Positions 39,801-50,109 are shown, counted from the stretch's first letter. The stretch: DNA of 64,000 nucleotides from Enoplolaimus lenunculus (GCA_030248215.1 JASANG010003492.1:1-64000), one strand, 5' to 3'. Notes: a model not told the origin generated them from the letters alone. Translations and numbers: made by a program.

Positions 39801-42800
39801 GGTACTACACAATCTGAGTCAAATTTGACTCCGTCAGAGTCAAATTCGATTTACTGAATCGCATGTTTTATTTGACTCAGTTTGTGTAGTCCAGTACAGC
39901 CAGCCTATTTCGGAGTGAGTCAATTTGACTCGTCATTTTTTGCAGTGTACATGGGCCATTTTGAGCATAAAAATACCGAGAATTTTTCGCTGATTGCCTA
40001 ACAAAAACGGAAACGGACACTGATTTGAACGGCTTTAACTGTAAACTAAAATCTTTACCGGCATACTGAATCATACCAACTCGATGAACACGCGGATGAA
40101 CAACAACGCGTTTGATCAGCCGTCGGATAAAATCAACTTGAAGCTTATAGTTGTCTTTGACCGAGCCTGATCCGTCGACAACGAACAAAATGTCAGCTGC
40201 GCAGTCTATAAAAAAGCATATTTTTTAAGTTTATTTTTTAATTTAGAATTGGACTAATTTTTAGAGTTTCTCTTCACGATTAGGTTTCAAACTGACGAAC
40301 ACATGCAATTGCAGATCTCAAAATTGACATAAAAATAGAATAAATCAAATGCGAAAAATGTACTGATAGTTGAAGCTCACAGTTCACTGGTTCGAAAGCT
40401 ATAAGACCTATTGCCAGCTGGTGACAGGTGTTTATAGACATTTGAGAGTACGGACCCAGTGTTTTCAGTATAACATCATTCAACGCTAATAGGCTGAAGC
40501 TTAGGAATACGCTTAATCTACAGTTTACGGTCCTAAAAGTAACATTGATTATTTACTCTTACATTTTAGAATCAAAAAGTATTTTCAACGTATTCGACAT
40601 GGCACACGCCCTATGTTGACTTTTATTGTTTCAGAATCGGAACGGAGCAGTGAAAAATATTGGTTTTTTGTATTGGGACAGAGATTCCAGTTGCACCACA
40701 GTACAGTATTTCAGTTTTCCGTGATGGACCTTCATACTTACCAACATCTGGACCGTCGGCAATTTTGCTTTGATGTTTCGGTAAAAACACACGCCCAAAT
40801 AAAGCGTCAGGACTACGGCCGCCCTGGCGTGGGATATCAAATCGATTTCGGTTGACCACTGATTTTGACACGGCGCTCTCGATCAGCTTTGTATTTAGCA
40901 CTCGTCGAGATTTTGCCACCTTTGCGGTTTCTTGTGATGACGTTGATTTCCATGCGATTGTTTTGGCACGCTTCTCGTCATTTTTCGACAAAGATGATCC
41001 ATCTTGGAATTGTGGCGCGCTTTCACTGTTTCGACTATTGCCTCGTTTGTTTTGTCGCCTAAGGTTGTCGTAGGCGCGTTTTCGTTGTTGTTGCCACGAG
41101 CTGTTTTGGTTTGACTTTGACGTTCGTGTGTCTTTGCTTTGGATTTCCTCGTGGTTCCGTTGAGATGAACTTTTGTGTTTGGTGTCTTCTTTACTCTTGT
41201 TTGATCTTCGTTGCTGGCTGCTGGTTTTCGCTGTTGATTTTTCAGCTACATCGCTTTTGGGTCTTTTAATCCTGTGAATCTTTGAAATTTGTGTTCGAAT
41301 TTCATTTGTTGATGCTTCTTTGATCACAACGTCGTTCGTCAACTCACGTGATTGGTTGATTTTCTTCGTTTCACTTTCTGTTACCTTGTCGCGAGACATT
41401 TTTCCTATTCGATTATGTTTGCCACGTTGAGTTGTTGCGATCGCACTTAACGTAGTACGCGACGATGAAGACGCCGCGGTGAAATCATCACTCAAATTTC
41501 CCACAGTCTTCCGGACGCTGTCTGGCTGTTCTGAGCTAAGACTACCATTCCTATTACCAGCTTTATCACTATGGTAGGGTTCGAATCTCACCTTTGAACG
41601 CCCGCGTTCCTTGTGGGTAACCGCAGCATCAATCATATCTCGAACAGCGGTAAACAATGTTTTCAAACTGCTGGAAATAATCGTTTCATTTGTGGATTTT
41701 GCTGTATTCTTCGAGTTGAATTCAGTCGTTGAAATATTGACCCAAGAAACGTTTTGAGACCCATCTCCACTTTCCAAGGGTAAGCTGTTCCCAGAGTGTT
41801 TCGCTTCGGATCTATTCAGTTTCTGTATTGATCTAGTTTCCACCTGTTCTGTCTTTGCAGATCCGGTCTCGGCATGGTTTCTGGATGCAGTTGTTGCCGT
41901 TATACCCTTCTTATGAACCACAGGGCGGCTTGGTCGTTTACCAACGTTCTTTCCAGTTTTTGCTGAAGTTTTCGGCCGTCCTGGCTGTTTGCTTTTTTCA
42001 TTTCGCCGTCCACTTTTGCCGTTACGTTTGGGATTCGCAACACGAGCTGTCAGGAACAATTTGTTGGTTTTGTTGTGCGATTTGTTACCAACCTGAGTTG
42101 CTGATTTCTTGTCTACCATTGATTTTTTTATCATTGTTTTTGTTGCTGTTGTTGCTTTTGCTTTTGTTGTTTTTTCAGTTGATATTTTAGACTTTTGAGC
42201 GTTAGCATTTTCGTCCGATTGTGTCAAAAAGTTAGTTTCAACAATTTCATCAAACATGCTACCAGGCGGACATTCTTCAGCGTTTGTTAGTTCAAGCAAC
42301 GAATCTTGGAGCCTATCAACTTCGTATGGCCAAAATTGATCATCTCGTGTGCGATTGGTATAAAGATCGAATTCAAATACGGAAGGGCTTCCACTGAATG
42401 TTGCGACAAGGATGTGAGCGTTTCGTAACTCAACTAATTTTCGTATTTCACGTTCAATATTTTCAATGTAATTTTGTGAATGACCATCACTTATCAGTAA
42501 TACTACATTTTTCGCGTTCTTTCGCGCACCTAAAACACAAATTTCGACTACGATTTGAGACAATGGCTCACGTATAGAACAAGGCCGGATCGGTTTCCAG
42601 CGGGGTCGTAATAGTGTCAGTTTAAGCTTTAGACTAACTTTTTTGCTTAGGCTTAGGCTTAGGAATAGGCTCATTCTTACGCTTAGGCTTAGGCTTAGGG
42701 TTAGGCTTAGGCTTAGAAATATGCTTATACCGCTGTTCCGGCCCTGTTCTATACACTGGCCGAGACAATTGTACTTAATCGCACTGATTACGACAATGAC

Positions 42801-45800
42801 AATTTGTCGGCCGACAGAATGAGTACGCCTAGCTTAGTAGCTGCTATCCAAAGTCGACGGTTAGGGTTGTGCTGTACTCGCTGCAGGCCGCCGGACGCCG
42901 CCGCCCGGTAGGACAAAATTTGTTTCTTAAAAATTTTCGCACGCCATTAAATTGGACTGAACTATCATTGGTTGAGTTTAACCAACGAATAAGTGTATAT
43001 TTGACTTTGGTGGCTAATCCACAGGTTCTGATATGGGGGCACCATATAGTGCAAAAACGTGCAATCCAAGCGAGCAGGAAGCCGAACGCAATTTTATTAC
43101 TAAATCTTATACACTTAGTTTGAGTCTAGATCACTGTTGCAGGGCCACGCTGGAGTGGCTATCAAACGTACATCCGTAGATCAGCCTTCGGCTCCGGCTT
43201 TGGCAAAAAAATTGACCTCCGGTTCCGGTACAATTTCTACCTGAGGTTGCGGCAATTTCGTTTGTGAAAGTTTCGTAATTTTATAAAAACTGTACGTTTC
43301 GATGCGTTTACTTTTAACCTTTGGTACAAGTTTTATGCGTTATCGGCATTTTTCAACCAAATAACATAGTAACCCATCATTAATATTGAAAACATTTTAG
43401 AAATATTTGTTAAAATTACCAAATTAATCAATTTTTTTACCAAATTTAACTTAAGTTTCGATTTCATACTCCGGCTTAACTTCCGTCGTCGGCAAACTGT
43501 CGATTTCTGGCTCTGGCAGTTTTTAGCTCCGGTTGCACCTTGGTTGGGTTACCACGTTGATGAACCAGGGTATACCAGTTTTAGGTAAATATACCTGCAG
43601 CTGCAGCTGGTCAGTTCTTACCTTTTGAAGGTTGAAATTGATCGAACGTTTCGCGTAGTGCCGCAACGACATTAGTTGTACTCCCGAAGAATTTTAACGA
43701 TTTAATTTTGTTTACCAACGCCGTTTTTGTTTGTGTATCCTGTAAATAAAAAACATAAATATTAATCAAACGTGCTATTTTGGACGTAGATTAAGCATAT
43801 TTTTGAAAAATGTTTTGCATGCTCGTCTAATAAATATTGATTTTATGCTCGCGTGTGCCTAACTAAAGTTGAGTGTAAAACGATTTTTCACAATATTTAC
43901 AGATGCGTGGCGGCTATTTTCAACTGCGACTCTAATGCTTCAACCTTCAAACTACCCCATATTACTTTAACAATACTCTTAAACAAACACGACCGCTTGG
44001 AATCACCCAGACTCGTAGCCAGAGGGAGCCAACGGGAGGTCAACCCCTCTTGTTCAATTTATCTCGCCCAGCAGAAGTTTTAGGCTTTACTCAGAGTCAT
44101 GTGAAATATGTGCTCGAGGGATTGATCCGTGCACAAAATCTCTAACTAAAAGTTTTAGCCCCGCTTGTAAACCTTATGGATAATCCTCGCAAGAGCTTTG
44201 CGATAAATTTTCTCGTCTTCTAAACAAGATCCGTAGCTAGCGCAACATGCTAGGTGGCTAAAAGTTTTTCCGAAGGGGCATGCAAGGATTGTTCAAGATT
44301 TACAAGCGAGCTGGAAACTTCTTCAGGTGGGCCAATCTTTTGCCAGGAGGGCTTACCCACTACCCCCATGTGGCCAAGGGCCTGGCTCTAACATGATTAG
44401 CTGGCTACGAACACAACCTAGATACCAAAACGAACCTTAAAGGTATAGACAAGTTTTGAATTGCGATTAAACTGCACAATTGCAACATGTACTCCACGCC
44501 GTCGCTTAGGCGATATGGGAAGTGCATTGATTGCAGATAACGCTAAATTGCGTTGCTTATCGTAGTCGTCACGAACGCTACTGGAGCTATCGATGACCAG
44601 AACAATGTCTGTCGGCTGTTCGGTACAGATTTCGTAGCTTAGATCCAATGGACTGTTGACTAAAACAGTGAATGATAATAATAATAATAACAATAATAAT
44701 ACTAACACTAATACTAATAATAATAATAATAACAATAATAATAATGATAATAATAATAATATTAATAATAATAATAATAATAGTAATAATAATAATAATA
44801 ATAATGATAATAATAATAATAATTAGTAATAATAATAGTAATAATAATAATAAAAATAATAATAATAATTAATAATAATAATAGTAATAAAAATAATTAA
44901 TAATAATAATAGTAATAAAAATAATAATAATAGTAATAATATATAATACTAATACTACTAAGAATAATAAAAATAATATTAATAATAATATCGTCGGCAA
45001 CAACAATAACAACAACAACAATAACCGTGGCGGATCCATCAATTTCGGAAATGGTAAGTCTGGCAGAATTGAATTTTGAACTCAGTTTGTGTAGTCCGGA
45101 AAAGCCGATTTCGGAGAGAGTCAGTTTGACTCACCCTTTTTTGTAGTGAACGATATCGTGAGTAATTCAAGTACGATACCGCACGGTGACTTACGGCGAC
45201 GGACTGCGATGGACGACGCCGCACATCATCAGTAGTATAGCGCCACCCTAGGGTGTTAATATATGTCTTCTTTCTGTGCCGTTTGGCAACGTAAGAAGGA
45301 TGGGCACCGAGAACAGCACTTTAGAAATATTTCGGGTCAAAATCATTTCGGATAAGATGACTTTATTATGCCACAGAAAGCTTCGTATCCACTGGATACT
45401 GCATTCAGACACAATTAAGCCAGGCCGAGTACCCGTACCCCTAGAAAACTATGATTCTTTTAAAAATGCACAAATCGACCGAAGGTGTACAATTCAACTG
45501 ACCATTGCTACTACTGGAGTCCCAACAACCCCCACGACTACGTCTCTTTGTCGCAGCTGCACCGTTTGTACACTGACTGCAAAAAATGGTGAGTTTAATT
45601 GACTCTCTTCGAAACAGGATTGTTTCTGACTACACAAACTGAGTGGGCTTTTCCTGACTACACAAACGGAGACAAAATCCGACTCCGCCCAACTCAAATT
45701 GATAAAAAATTGACTCAAGCGGAGTCGAATTTTGACACCGTTTGTGTAGTCAGGAAAAGCCTATTTCGGAGAGAGTCAATTTGGCTCATCATTTTTTGCA

Positions 45801-47420
45801 GTGTACGCACCCCAGTGACTTGGCCTGCATCAACCCAAGCCACCTAACCTAGACGAGCTAAGTTCAGCCTATTAAGCCTGGACTCTGCCTTTGCGAGAAT
45901 TCCAGCGCCGGCATTACATAGTAAAATCAACCTGAATATCTGATTTCAGTGAGATTTGCGTCACCTGGCAACAAGATATATCAGCGCGTGCGCAACAAAC
46001 TCAAATTTAGACAGACTGCGGCGTGTAGGTGTGGCATACACGAAACTTTTCTCTAAGCCTGTAAAACACCGCGAGCTAAATACGAAGAAACACTCAAATT
46101 ATCTCGACTCGACTCAGCCGAGTCGGATTCAACTTTCAACCGAGCCTTGGTGAACCCAATTCAGACCAGGCCTGCGAATGACTAGACCAAATGCAACACA
46201 TAACCAGAAACATCTCGAGACTGAGAAAAAGACCGGCATTTGAAAAAGTTGGATCGACTCAGGACACCCTTGACTACGAAGACAAAAATCCTGCATGGAT
46301 CAGCTGATTCAAATGACTCAAACGCATGCTGAACTTCTGATCCGCAGCATTTGCAATCGACTTGTTTCAGAAACTAATGAACTAACTGGTTATAGGTGCT
46401 ACATACACAGGTTGAAGCTGTGACAATGCAGTGTAAATTAATGAAATATTTCTTACTTCCTTTGCCACCGAACACTGCAAACACGAAAACGCTCTGAAAT
46501 AAAATATTTCGTTATAAACATGACCGCCCATGTTACTTTAAAGGGCGTCCAGGTTTCTGATGGGTCTATAAAACGGTAACTTTGGGATTCTAGATTACAT
46601 TTTTTGCTTAGGCTTAGGCTTAGGAACACATTTTTGCAACGCTTAGGCTTAGGCTTAGGCTTTGAAATACGCTTAATCTACTGTTACGCCGGTTTAAAGT
46701 AACGTTGGCCAACATGACAATACGAAAGAGCCTGAAAACGTAGCCAATGTACGCTTATACGTCCCGATCCGCTAATTTGATTGGCTAAGAAAGATGGACT
46801 TGGTATGCTACTATACGTTGAATTGATTTGATTGAGTCCATCAAGATACAACGCCTGGTAGAAAACACTCGTTTCTTGCTACAATGTGGCGAAATTTTTA
46901 AAAAATGTAATGCACACAAAATATTATTGAAGATACATAAGTAACACTAGATTTAGGCATTAGGATTAGGTTTCTGTTTAGGTTTAAGCTTAGGCTATAG
47001 ACAGAGGTATATTTTTTATTTAGAATAAGACTTAGGGCCCATGTAAAGATCAGGGGCAGAACGTTTGTCAGTGGGACGAGAAAACAGTAATCTTAAAGCT
47101 TTAGACTAATTTTTGTTGCTTGGCTTAGGCTTAGAAATATGCTCATTCCTGCGCTTAGACTTAGGCTTAGGCTTAGGAATATGCTCATTTTTGCGCTTAG
47201 GCTTATGCTTAAGCTTAGGCTTAGGAATATGCTTATAATATTTACATCGCTGCAATGTACTGTACTGTCCTGGTACACCGCGAATTTGGTAAAGGCTATA
47301 ATTCTATTAAGCTTGCCGGATAATTGTTTTATTGTACAAAACTATATAAAGCAAGCAAAAACCATAACAGAAGCGTAGAAAACTTACCAGAATACTACAT
47401 AATTGATATAACCGTTTCAT
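31557..47420 (-). CDS. Secreted protein with three von Willebrand factor A domains, complete, 12 coding exons
   Basis: Exons (minus strand): 47420-47388, 46493-46457, 44659-44436, 43739-43622, 42529-40742, 40205-40059, 38458-38302, 37800-37666, 36773-36417, 34713-34649, 34326-34033, 33157-31557. All junctions are GT-AG and keep one frame: 4,956 nt, 1,651 residues, stop TAG. Exons 1-2 encode a signal peptide (MKRLYQLC, then SVFVFAVFGG). vWA1, residues ~40-225, has the MIDAS motif DSSSS (D47) and ISDG (D152). vWA2, ~736-910, has DGSGS (D744), GGTT and MTDG (D847). vWA3, ~1024-1200, keeps the fold pattern, but the DxSxS site reads MYTPE, so metal binding there is doubtful. Linkers: a Lys/Ser/Thr/Arg-rich stretch ~250-730 inside giant exon 5, a Thr run ~925-985 in exon 9, and a C-terminal tail with Gln, Ser and Asn runs. 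vWA proteins of this kind are usually extracellular matrix or adhesion molecules; that role is inferred. No membrane segment seen after the signal peptide. Confidence 0.9.
33179..33520. mobile_element. Family C MITE interrupted by a family B MITE
   Basis: The outer element runs from AATGTTACTTTTAGGGCC to AAAAGTAACATG, in the last intron of the vWA gene about 22 bases upstream of exon 12. The inner family B element (33,332-33,489) is bracketed by the exact repeat aaacggta, so B moved here after C. Confidence 0.85.
33332..33489. mobile_element. hAT-type MITE family B nested in family C
   Basis: Starts GGCCAATGTAAAGAACAG and ends ATCTTTACATGGACC, with a CCTAAG array; exact 8-bp duplication aaacggta on both sides, lying inside the outer MITE end. 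Confidence 0.9.
33866..33945. mobile_element. Family A MITE fragment
   Basis: GGCTTAGG array plus GGAATATGCTTATACTACTG and a partial end; no left end. In the last vWA intron. Confidence 0.6.
35270..35485. mobile_element. Family I repeat
   Basis: CATTCTCAAATGTGTTTAGC start and GCTACATACATTCGAGAAT end, with the same ATCATCAGTTAG / CTAATGAT arms. In vWA intron 9. Solo ends occur near 24,892, 33,945, 40,430, 46,390 and 56,520. Confidence 0.6.
36030..36180 (-). mobile_element. Same 263-bp family, partial copy
   Basis: GACGTCTTGTGGAGATTTTA core and ATGTGACAAGGAG end before TTAA (36,181-36,184); the tRNA-like half is missing. In vWA intron 9. Confidence 0.65.
36190..36402. mobile_element. Repeat with GCGGATCCAG-type ends, next to vWA exon 9
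   Basis: CAGCGGCGGATCCAGGAAT start and CCCCCTCTGGATCCGCTAG end. Its right edge lies about 9 bases past the intron side of the exon 9 donor (36,416), so the element effectively starts the intron. Confidence 0.65.
36497..36633. repeat. Exonic ACA/ACG/ACT triplet tract (poly-Thr) in vWA exon 9
   Basis: TTG/TCG/TAG triplets on the plus strand, read as Thr codons with scattered Lys and Ile. Probably a mucin-like O-glycosylated linker. Confidence 0.85.
36795..36913. repeat. (AAT)n microsatellite beside the vWA exon 9 acceptor
   Basis: AAT/AAC triplets beginning about 20 bases upstream (minus strand) of the exon 9 acceptor; on the transcript it reads as a U/A-rich tract. Confidence 0.9.
37130..37650. 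mobile_element. Repeat family J, several partial copies
   Basis: Recurring GGCTACGGACC / CCCGTAGCCAGCTCA ends with TTTTTCC...AGGAGGG and TGAGCCCCCCTCTGGC inside. In vWA intron 8. Confidence 0.6.
37850..37978. mobile_element. Family C MITE, truncated
   Basis: CCTAAG array and right end (CCACC/GGACGCCCC...AACATGGGC) without a clear left end. In vWA intron 7, close to exon 8. Confidence 0.65.
38031..38097. mobile_element. Family A MITE fragment
   Basis: CTACGTATAGACCAGGGCCG end plus CCTAAG units, without the other end. In vWA intron 7. Confidence 0.65.
39103..39365 (-). mobile_element. piggyBac-type 263-bp element with tRNA-like promoter boxes, best copy
   Basis: TTAA-flanked; inverted ends CCCTTTCTCACAT and ATGTAAGAAGGGG. 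On the minus strand TAGCTGAGTGGTGATGG and GGAGTTCGAATCC resemble tRNA A and B boxes at natural spacing. In vWA intron 6. Confidence 0.88.
39610..39957. mobile_element. hAT-type MITE family A interrupted by family F
   Basis: CGCCCATGTATAGAACAGGG start and TTCTATA...TACATGGGCC end. A family F element (39,752-39,947) splits the right end exactly at TA. Flanks actttgag / attttgag (7/8). In vWA intron 6. Confidence 0.88.
39752..39947. mobile_element. Tc1/mariner-type MITE family F nested in family A
   Basis: CACTGCAAAAATGGTGAG start and CATTTTTTGCAGTG end. It splits the family A end TTCTATACATGGG at TA, duplicating those two bases, which fixes both the target site and the order of insertion. Confidence 0.93.
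40500..40612 (+). pseudogene. Inverted copy of the acceptor side of the last vWA exon plus MITE end
   Basis: Plus-strand sequence reproduces the minus-strand segment 33,222-33,117: a family C MITE end, a short intron stretch, the TTTTAG acceptor, and about 40 bases of exon 12 coding sequence (from AATCAAAAAG at 40,570). Several substitutions separate the copies and similarity fades after about 40,612. It lies in intron 5 of the same gene, in the opposite direction, so it cannot be used by that transcript. Confidence 0.8.
42565..42761. mobile_element. hAT-type MITE family A beside vWA exon 5
   Basis: GGCTCACGTATAGAACAAGG start, TTCTATACACTGGCC end, long TTAGGC arrays; exact 8-bp duplication gagacaat. 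The near duplication lies about 27 bases upstream of the exon 5 acceptor, so the insertion falls in or beside the branch-point region. Confidence 0.92.
43153..43545. mobile_element. Family E element, diverged
   Basis: Subterminal CGGCTCCGGC and CCTCCGGTTCCGGT motifs on the left, AGCTCCGGTTGCACCTTGG on the right, AT-rich core. In vWA intron 4, downstream of exon 4. Confidence 0.6.
44230..44408. mobile_element. Repeat family J
   Basis: CCGTAGCTAGCGCAAC start and TTAGCTGGCTACGAAC end, with the GATTTACAAGCGAG core; an older piece lies at 44,008-44,060. In vWA intron 3. Confidence 0.6.
44672..44995. repeat. (AAT)n microsatellite beside the vWA exon 3 acceptor
   Basis: More than 300 bases of imperfect AAT triplets starting about 12 bases upstream of the exon 3 acceptor at 44,660. 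Confidence 0.92.
45050..45148. mobile_element. Family F fragment
   Basis: ATGGTAAGTC, ACTCAGTTTGTGTAGTC and TTTTTTGTAGTG remain, without the full left arm. Confidence 0.65.
45149..45253. mobile_element. Family D MITE, half element
   Basis: CGATACCGCACGGTGACTTA and AGTATAGCGCCACCCTA form a right half; the left end is missing next to a family F fragment. Confidence 0.65.
45571..45803. mobile_element. Tc1/mariner-type MITE family F with internal duplication
   Basis: CACTGACTGCAAAAAATGG start, CATTTTTTGCAGTG end, TA on both sides; CTGACTACACAAAC occurs twice in the left arm. Confidence 0.85.
45810..46385. other. vWA intron 2, unique sequence
   Basis: No repeat family recognised; GACTCGACTCAGCCGAGTC palindrome near 46,105. 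Confidence 0.5.
46525..46710. mobile_element. hAT-type MITE family C, donor-side copy in vWA intron 1
   Basis: Inverted ends (CCCATGTTACTTTAAAGGGC and its complement), internal TTAGGC array, exact 8-bp duplication aacatgac at 46,517-46,524 and 46,711-46,718. It lies 32 bases upstream of exon 2 of the vWA gene, and its end plus the exon recur at 14.6 kb. Confidence 0.9.
47036..47246. mobile_element. hAT-type MITE family B, right end truncated
   Basis: GGCCCATGTAAAGATCAGGG start and three TTAGGC blocks ending at GGAATATGCTTATAATA, then unrelated sequence. It lies in vWA intron 1, between coding exons 1 and 2. Confidence 0.8.
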
Positions 47421-47565
47421 TGTACCCGCAATATATATATAAAATAGCTATAATGCAATAATAAATACAAAATGAGGTTACGAAAAAATTATCATATATT
47501 ACAAGCAAAAGTGGCTGCAGGTTTAGGCTTAGGCATGGGTATAAGCTGATTCTTACGTTTAGGTC

Positions 47566-47966
47566 AAGGTACAACCGGAATTCTGGTTCCGGTAGTGAAA
47601 TCCGGTATTATTTCGCCGGAAATTTTCGGTATTTTCGGTATTGAAAATATTTCTCATTCGAAAATTTAACAAAAATTGACATATTATTTTCACTTATTTT
47701 CCTAAAATTATCTGAACGTGTATTGCCGAATTTCTCAATTCGTGTCATACTTTATAAATTGATCATGCGTTTCCAGCTATTGCATTTGTTTCAGGATTTT
47801 GGCATCATAAATGGTGGGTTTACGCCGTTAAAAGCGACAAAATAGCGTTAAAAATGAATTTTTTCAGTAACGAGAATTTTTGTTTTCCAGCTCTGACTCG
47901 GATCCCGGTATTTCTTTAACTTTCCGGTCCCGGTTCCGGTATTTTATAATTCCGGTCGCACCCTGG
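47566..47966. mobile_element. Family E element
   Basis: AAGGTACAACCGGAATTCTG start and CCGGTCGCACCCTGG end, CCGGT-rich subterminal regions. Confidence 0.65.
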
Positions 47967-48475
47967 CTTATGCCTGTTCTCAGGCTTGGGCTTACGCTTA
48001 GGAATGTCTTGTACAGCAAGAACACGGGAACAGGGGCGTCTTTGGTATAGGTCAACATCCATGAAAATATAACGGTGTCGCGGACAACCCCTAAAACACA
48101 CGAAAACTACAGTTTTGTGTTGAAGTTTAATGCAAAAATTGGCTGCGTTTTCGTTCGCTTCGCTCGCAAAGTTTATTTAAACTATTGCGCCTGACGATTG
48201 ATCCGTAGTTACGTCATAAAGATGGTATTTTTTATCGGATTTGGTGACCTTTGTTGTTGGAGCTTATCCGATGACCTCCGTGATGACATCTAAAAAGCGT
48301 TCCCACGTATCTGCCGAACAAACGTTCTAAAACCAGCAGAGTTTGTCAATGTTTTGTTCCGTTATTGTTTAAATTTGCGTTAATATTTGTTATCAAAACT
48401 TAAACGTTGCAAAACTAAGCTAAAACGATGCCAAAATTACGTATCGCGTGGGCGTTTCAGCTTAATTAACATTTT

Positions 48476-48632
48476 GCCCAACGTTACTTTTAGGGCCGTA
48501 ACAGCAGATTAAGCGTATTTCTAAGCCTAAGCGTAAAAGCCTAAGCCTAAGCAAAAAATGTAGTCTAGAGTGTAAGCCTACTCTTTTACAGACCCACCAG
48601 AAACTGTGACGGCCCTAAAAGTAACATAGGCC
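48476..48632. mobile_element. hAT-type MITE family C
   Basis: CCCAACGTTACTTTTAGGGC start, AGTAACATAGGCC end, CCTAAG array; exact 8-bp duplication aacatttt on both sides. Confidence 0.88.
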
Positions 48633-48837
48633 AACATTTTCATTTGCCGCATATGTCGCAGTGTAAATTGTTACGCAACTCCACTGGAGTAAAACTCGCA
48701 GTGGCTACAAACTATGTTTTTCCTAATGAAAAAATGGTTATGAAGGATATATGCCAGTAGGAGCGACAACAGTTTCTGCGAACTGGTTACAACTGCTTAG
48801 CGTCAAAGGATCAATCTCTTCAGAGGACATCGAACAT

Positions 48838-49272
48838 GCCCGTAGTTAGCTCATATTGCTAGGAGGGATAAACATTTTTCAAAAGGGACATACAAAGGTT
48901 TTCGTTGACATTACAAGCAACTCACTGAAAATTATGCTTAAAATTAAGTAAAACTGTTGCCGAATTAAGTGTCGGCTTCGCTTACTATGGTGCTTGGCAA
49001 AGTTATACTTAATTTTAAGCAACCACAAAATTCTTGTCATTACATATACTTAATTAATCAGGAAATGACAACACTAGTATTACTTATTTACATTATTTAA
49101 ACAAAGATTTACTCAATATTTGGCACACTTATACTTAAAAAAAGTTAGTAAAATAGAACACAAATATTTTAAGTAGAGTGTTTTACAGAGAAGGTTGAAA
49201 ACTTTCTGGGGGCCAAATTTTTCCAGGAGTGGAGCCTGAGTCCCTCCCTCTGGCCGCTTGTTAGCTACGAGC
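48838..49272. mobile_element. Repeat family J split by an AT-rich insertion
   Basis: GCCCGTAGTTAGCTCA start and GTTAGCTACGAGCCCG end. The middle (about 48,926-49,185) is foreign: it begins with a hairpin pairing GCTTAAAATTAAGTA with TACTTAATTTTAAGC and holds further TACTTAA motifs. Confidence 0.6.
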
Positions 49273-49662
49273 CCGAGTTCCAGCTTTCTGACGCAGCAGA
49301 AATCTAATTTCGAGCTGTATGTCAAAAATTCGTAAACACAAACGAAAGCCAACGAACCTCAAACTACTGGGCAATACAGTACATATCGTATATCTAAAAT
49401 AACAAATTCCTATAGAACATTCATATTGTATTGTTTTTGATATGTTTTTATTATAATTGCCACAAAAGATGCGCCGTGTTTCGTTTCCTTGTACTTTTTT
49501 CAAGTATCTTCAGTTGACGTATTCTTATTCGAATACCAAAAAATGAAATACTCTTAAAAATGCATTCAAGTGATAAGTTAAAAAATGACAAAACTTTATC
49601 AATGTTGAAAACAAATTGTCTTAAATTTGTGACAGATTTTTATCGATTTTGATTGCGGAGAT

Positions 49663-49936
49663 GGCATGGCAAATATAAAGAACAGGGGCGGAACAGTATT
49701 ATAAGCGTATTCCTAAGCAATAGCCTAAGCCTAAGCGTAAGAATGACGTTTTCCTGAGCCTAACCTATGCCTAGGCGTAAGAATGACGTATTTCTGAGCC
49801 TAACCTATGCCTGGGCGTAAGAATGAGTTTAATCCTAAGCCTAAGCTTAAGCCAAGCAAAATATTAGTCTAAAGCTTAAGCTAACTCTACTCAAGTCCCG
49901 TAGAAAAACGTTCCGCCCCTGATTTTTACATGGGCC
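49663..49936. mobile_element. hAT-type MITE family B with expanded internal repeats
   Basis: Left end altered (GGCATGGCAAATATAAAG), right end ATTTTTACATGGGCC; contains three copies of a GCGTAAGAATGA-containing unit. Flanks gcggagat / gcggaaat (7/8). Confidence 0.85.
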
Positions 49937-49939
49937 GCG

Positions 49940-50105
49940 GAAATTGTCCACGGCCGTGGTCAGCTCACCTTGCTACGGATGGGCTAAAAATTTGGGTATT
50001 CAGTGACTTACATGCAAGGTTTAACACTTTCTACGGGTTAAAATTTTTGCAGGGGGATGAACTTCCCTCCCAAGCTCCCCGTGGCTATGGGACCGAGACT
50101 GTGCC
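49940..50105. mobile_element. Repeat family J
   Basis: CCGTGGTCAGCTCACCTTGC start, CCGTGGCTATGGGACC end, GGGGGATGAACTTCCCTCC inside; directly abuts a family B MITE. Confidence 0.55.
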
Positions 50106-50109
50106 CGGT

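Noticed and set aside
40570-40612. Plus-strand exon
   Set aside because: Inverted fragment of vWA exon 12 with no downstream coding continuation.
47431-47444. TATA box of the vWA gene
   Set aside because: The TATATATA run lies only about 11 bases upstream of the ATG, too close for a TATA-directed start that would include the ATG.
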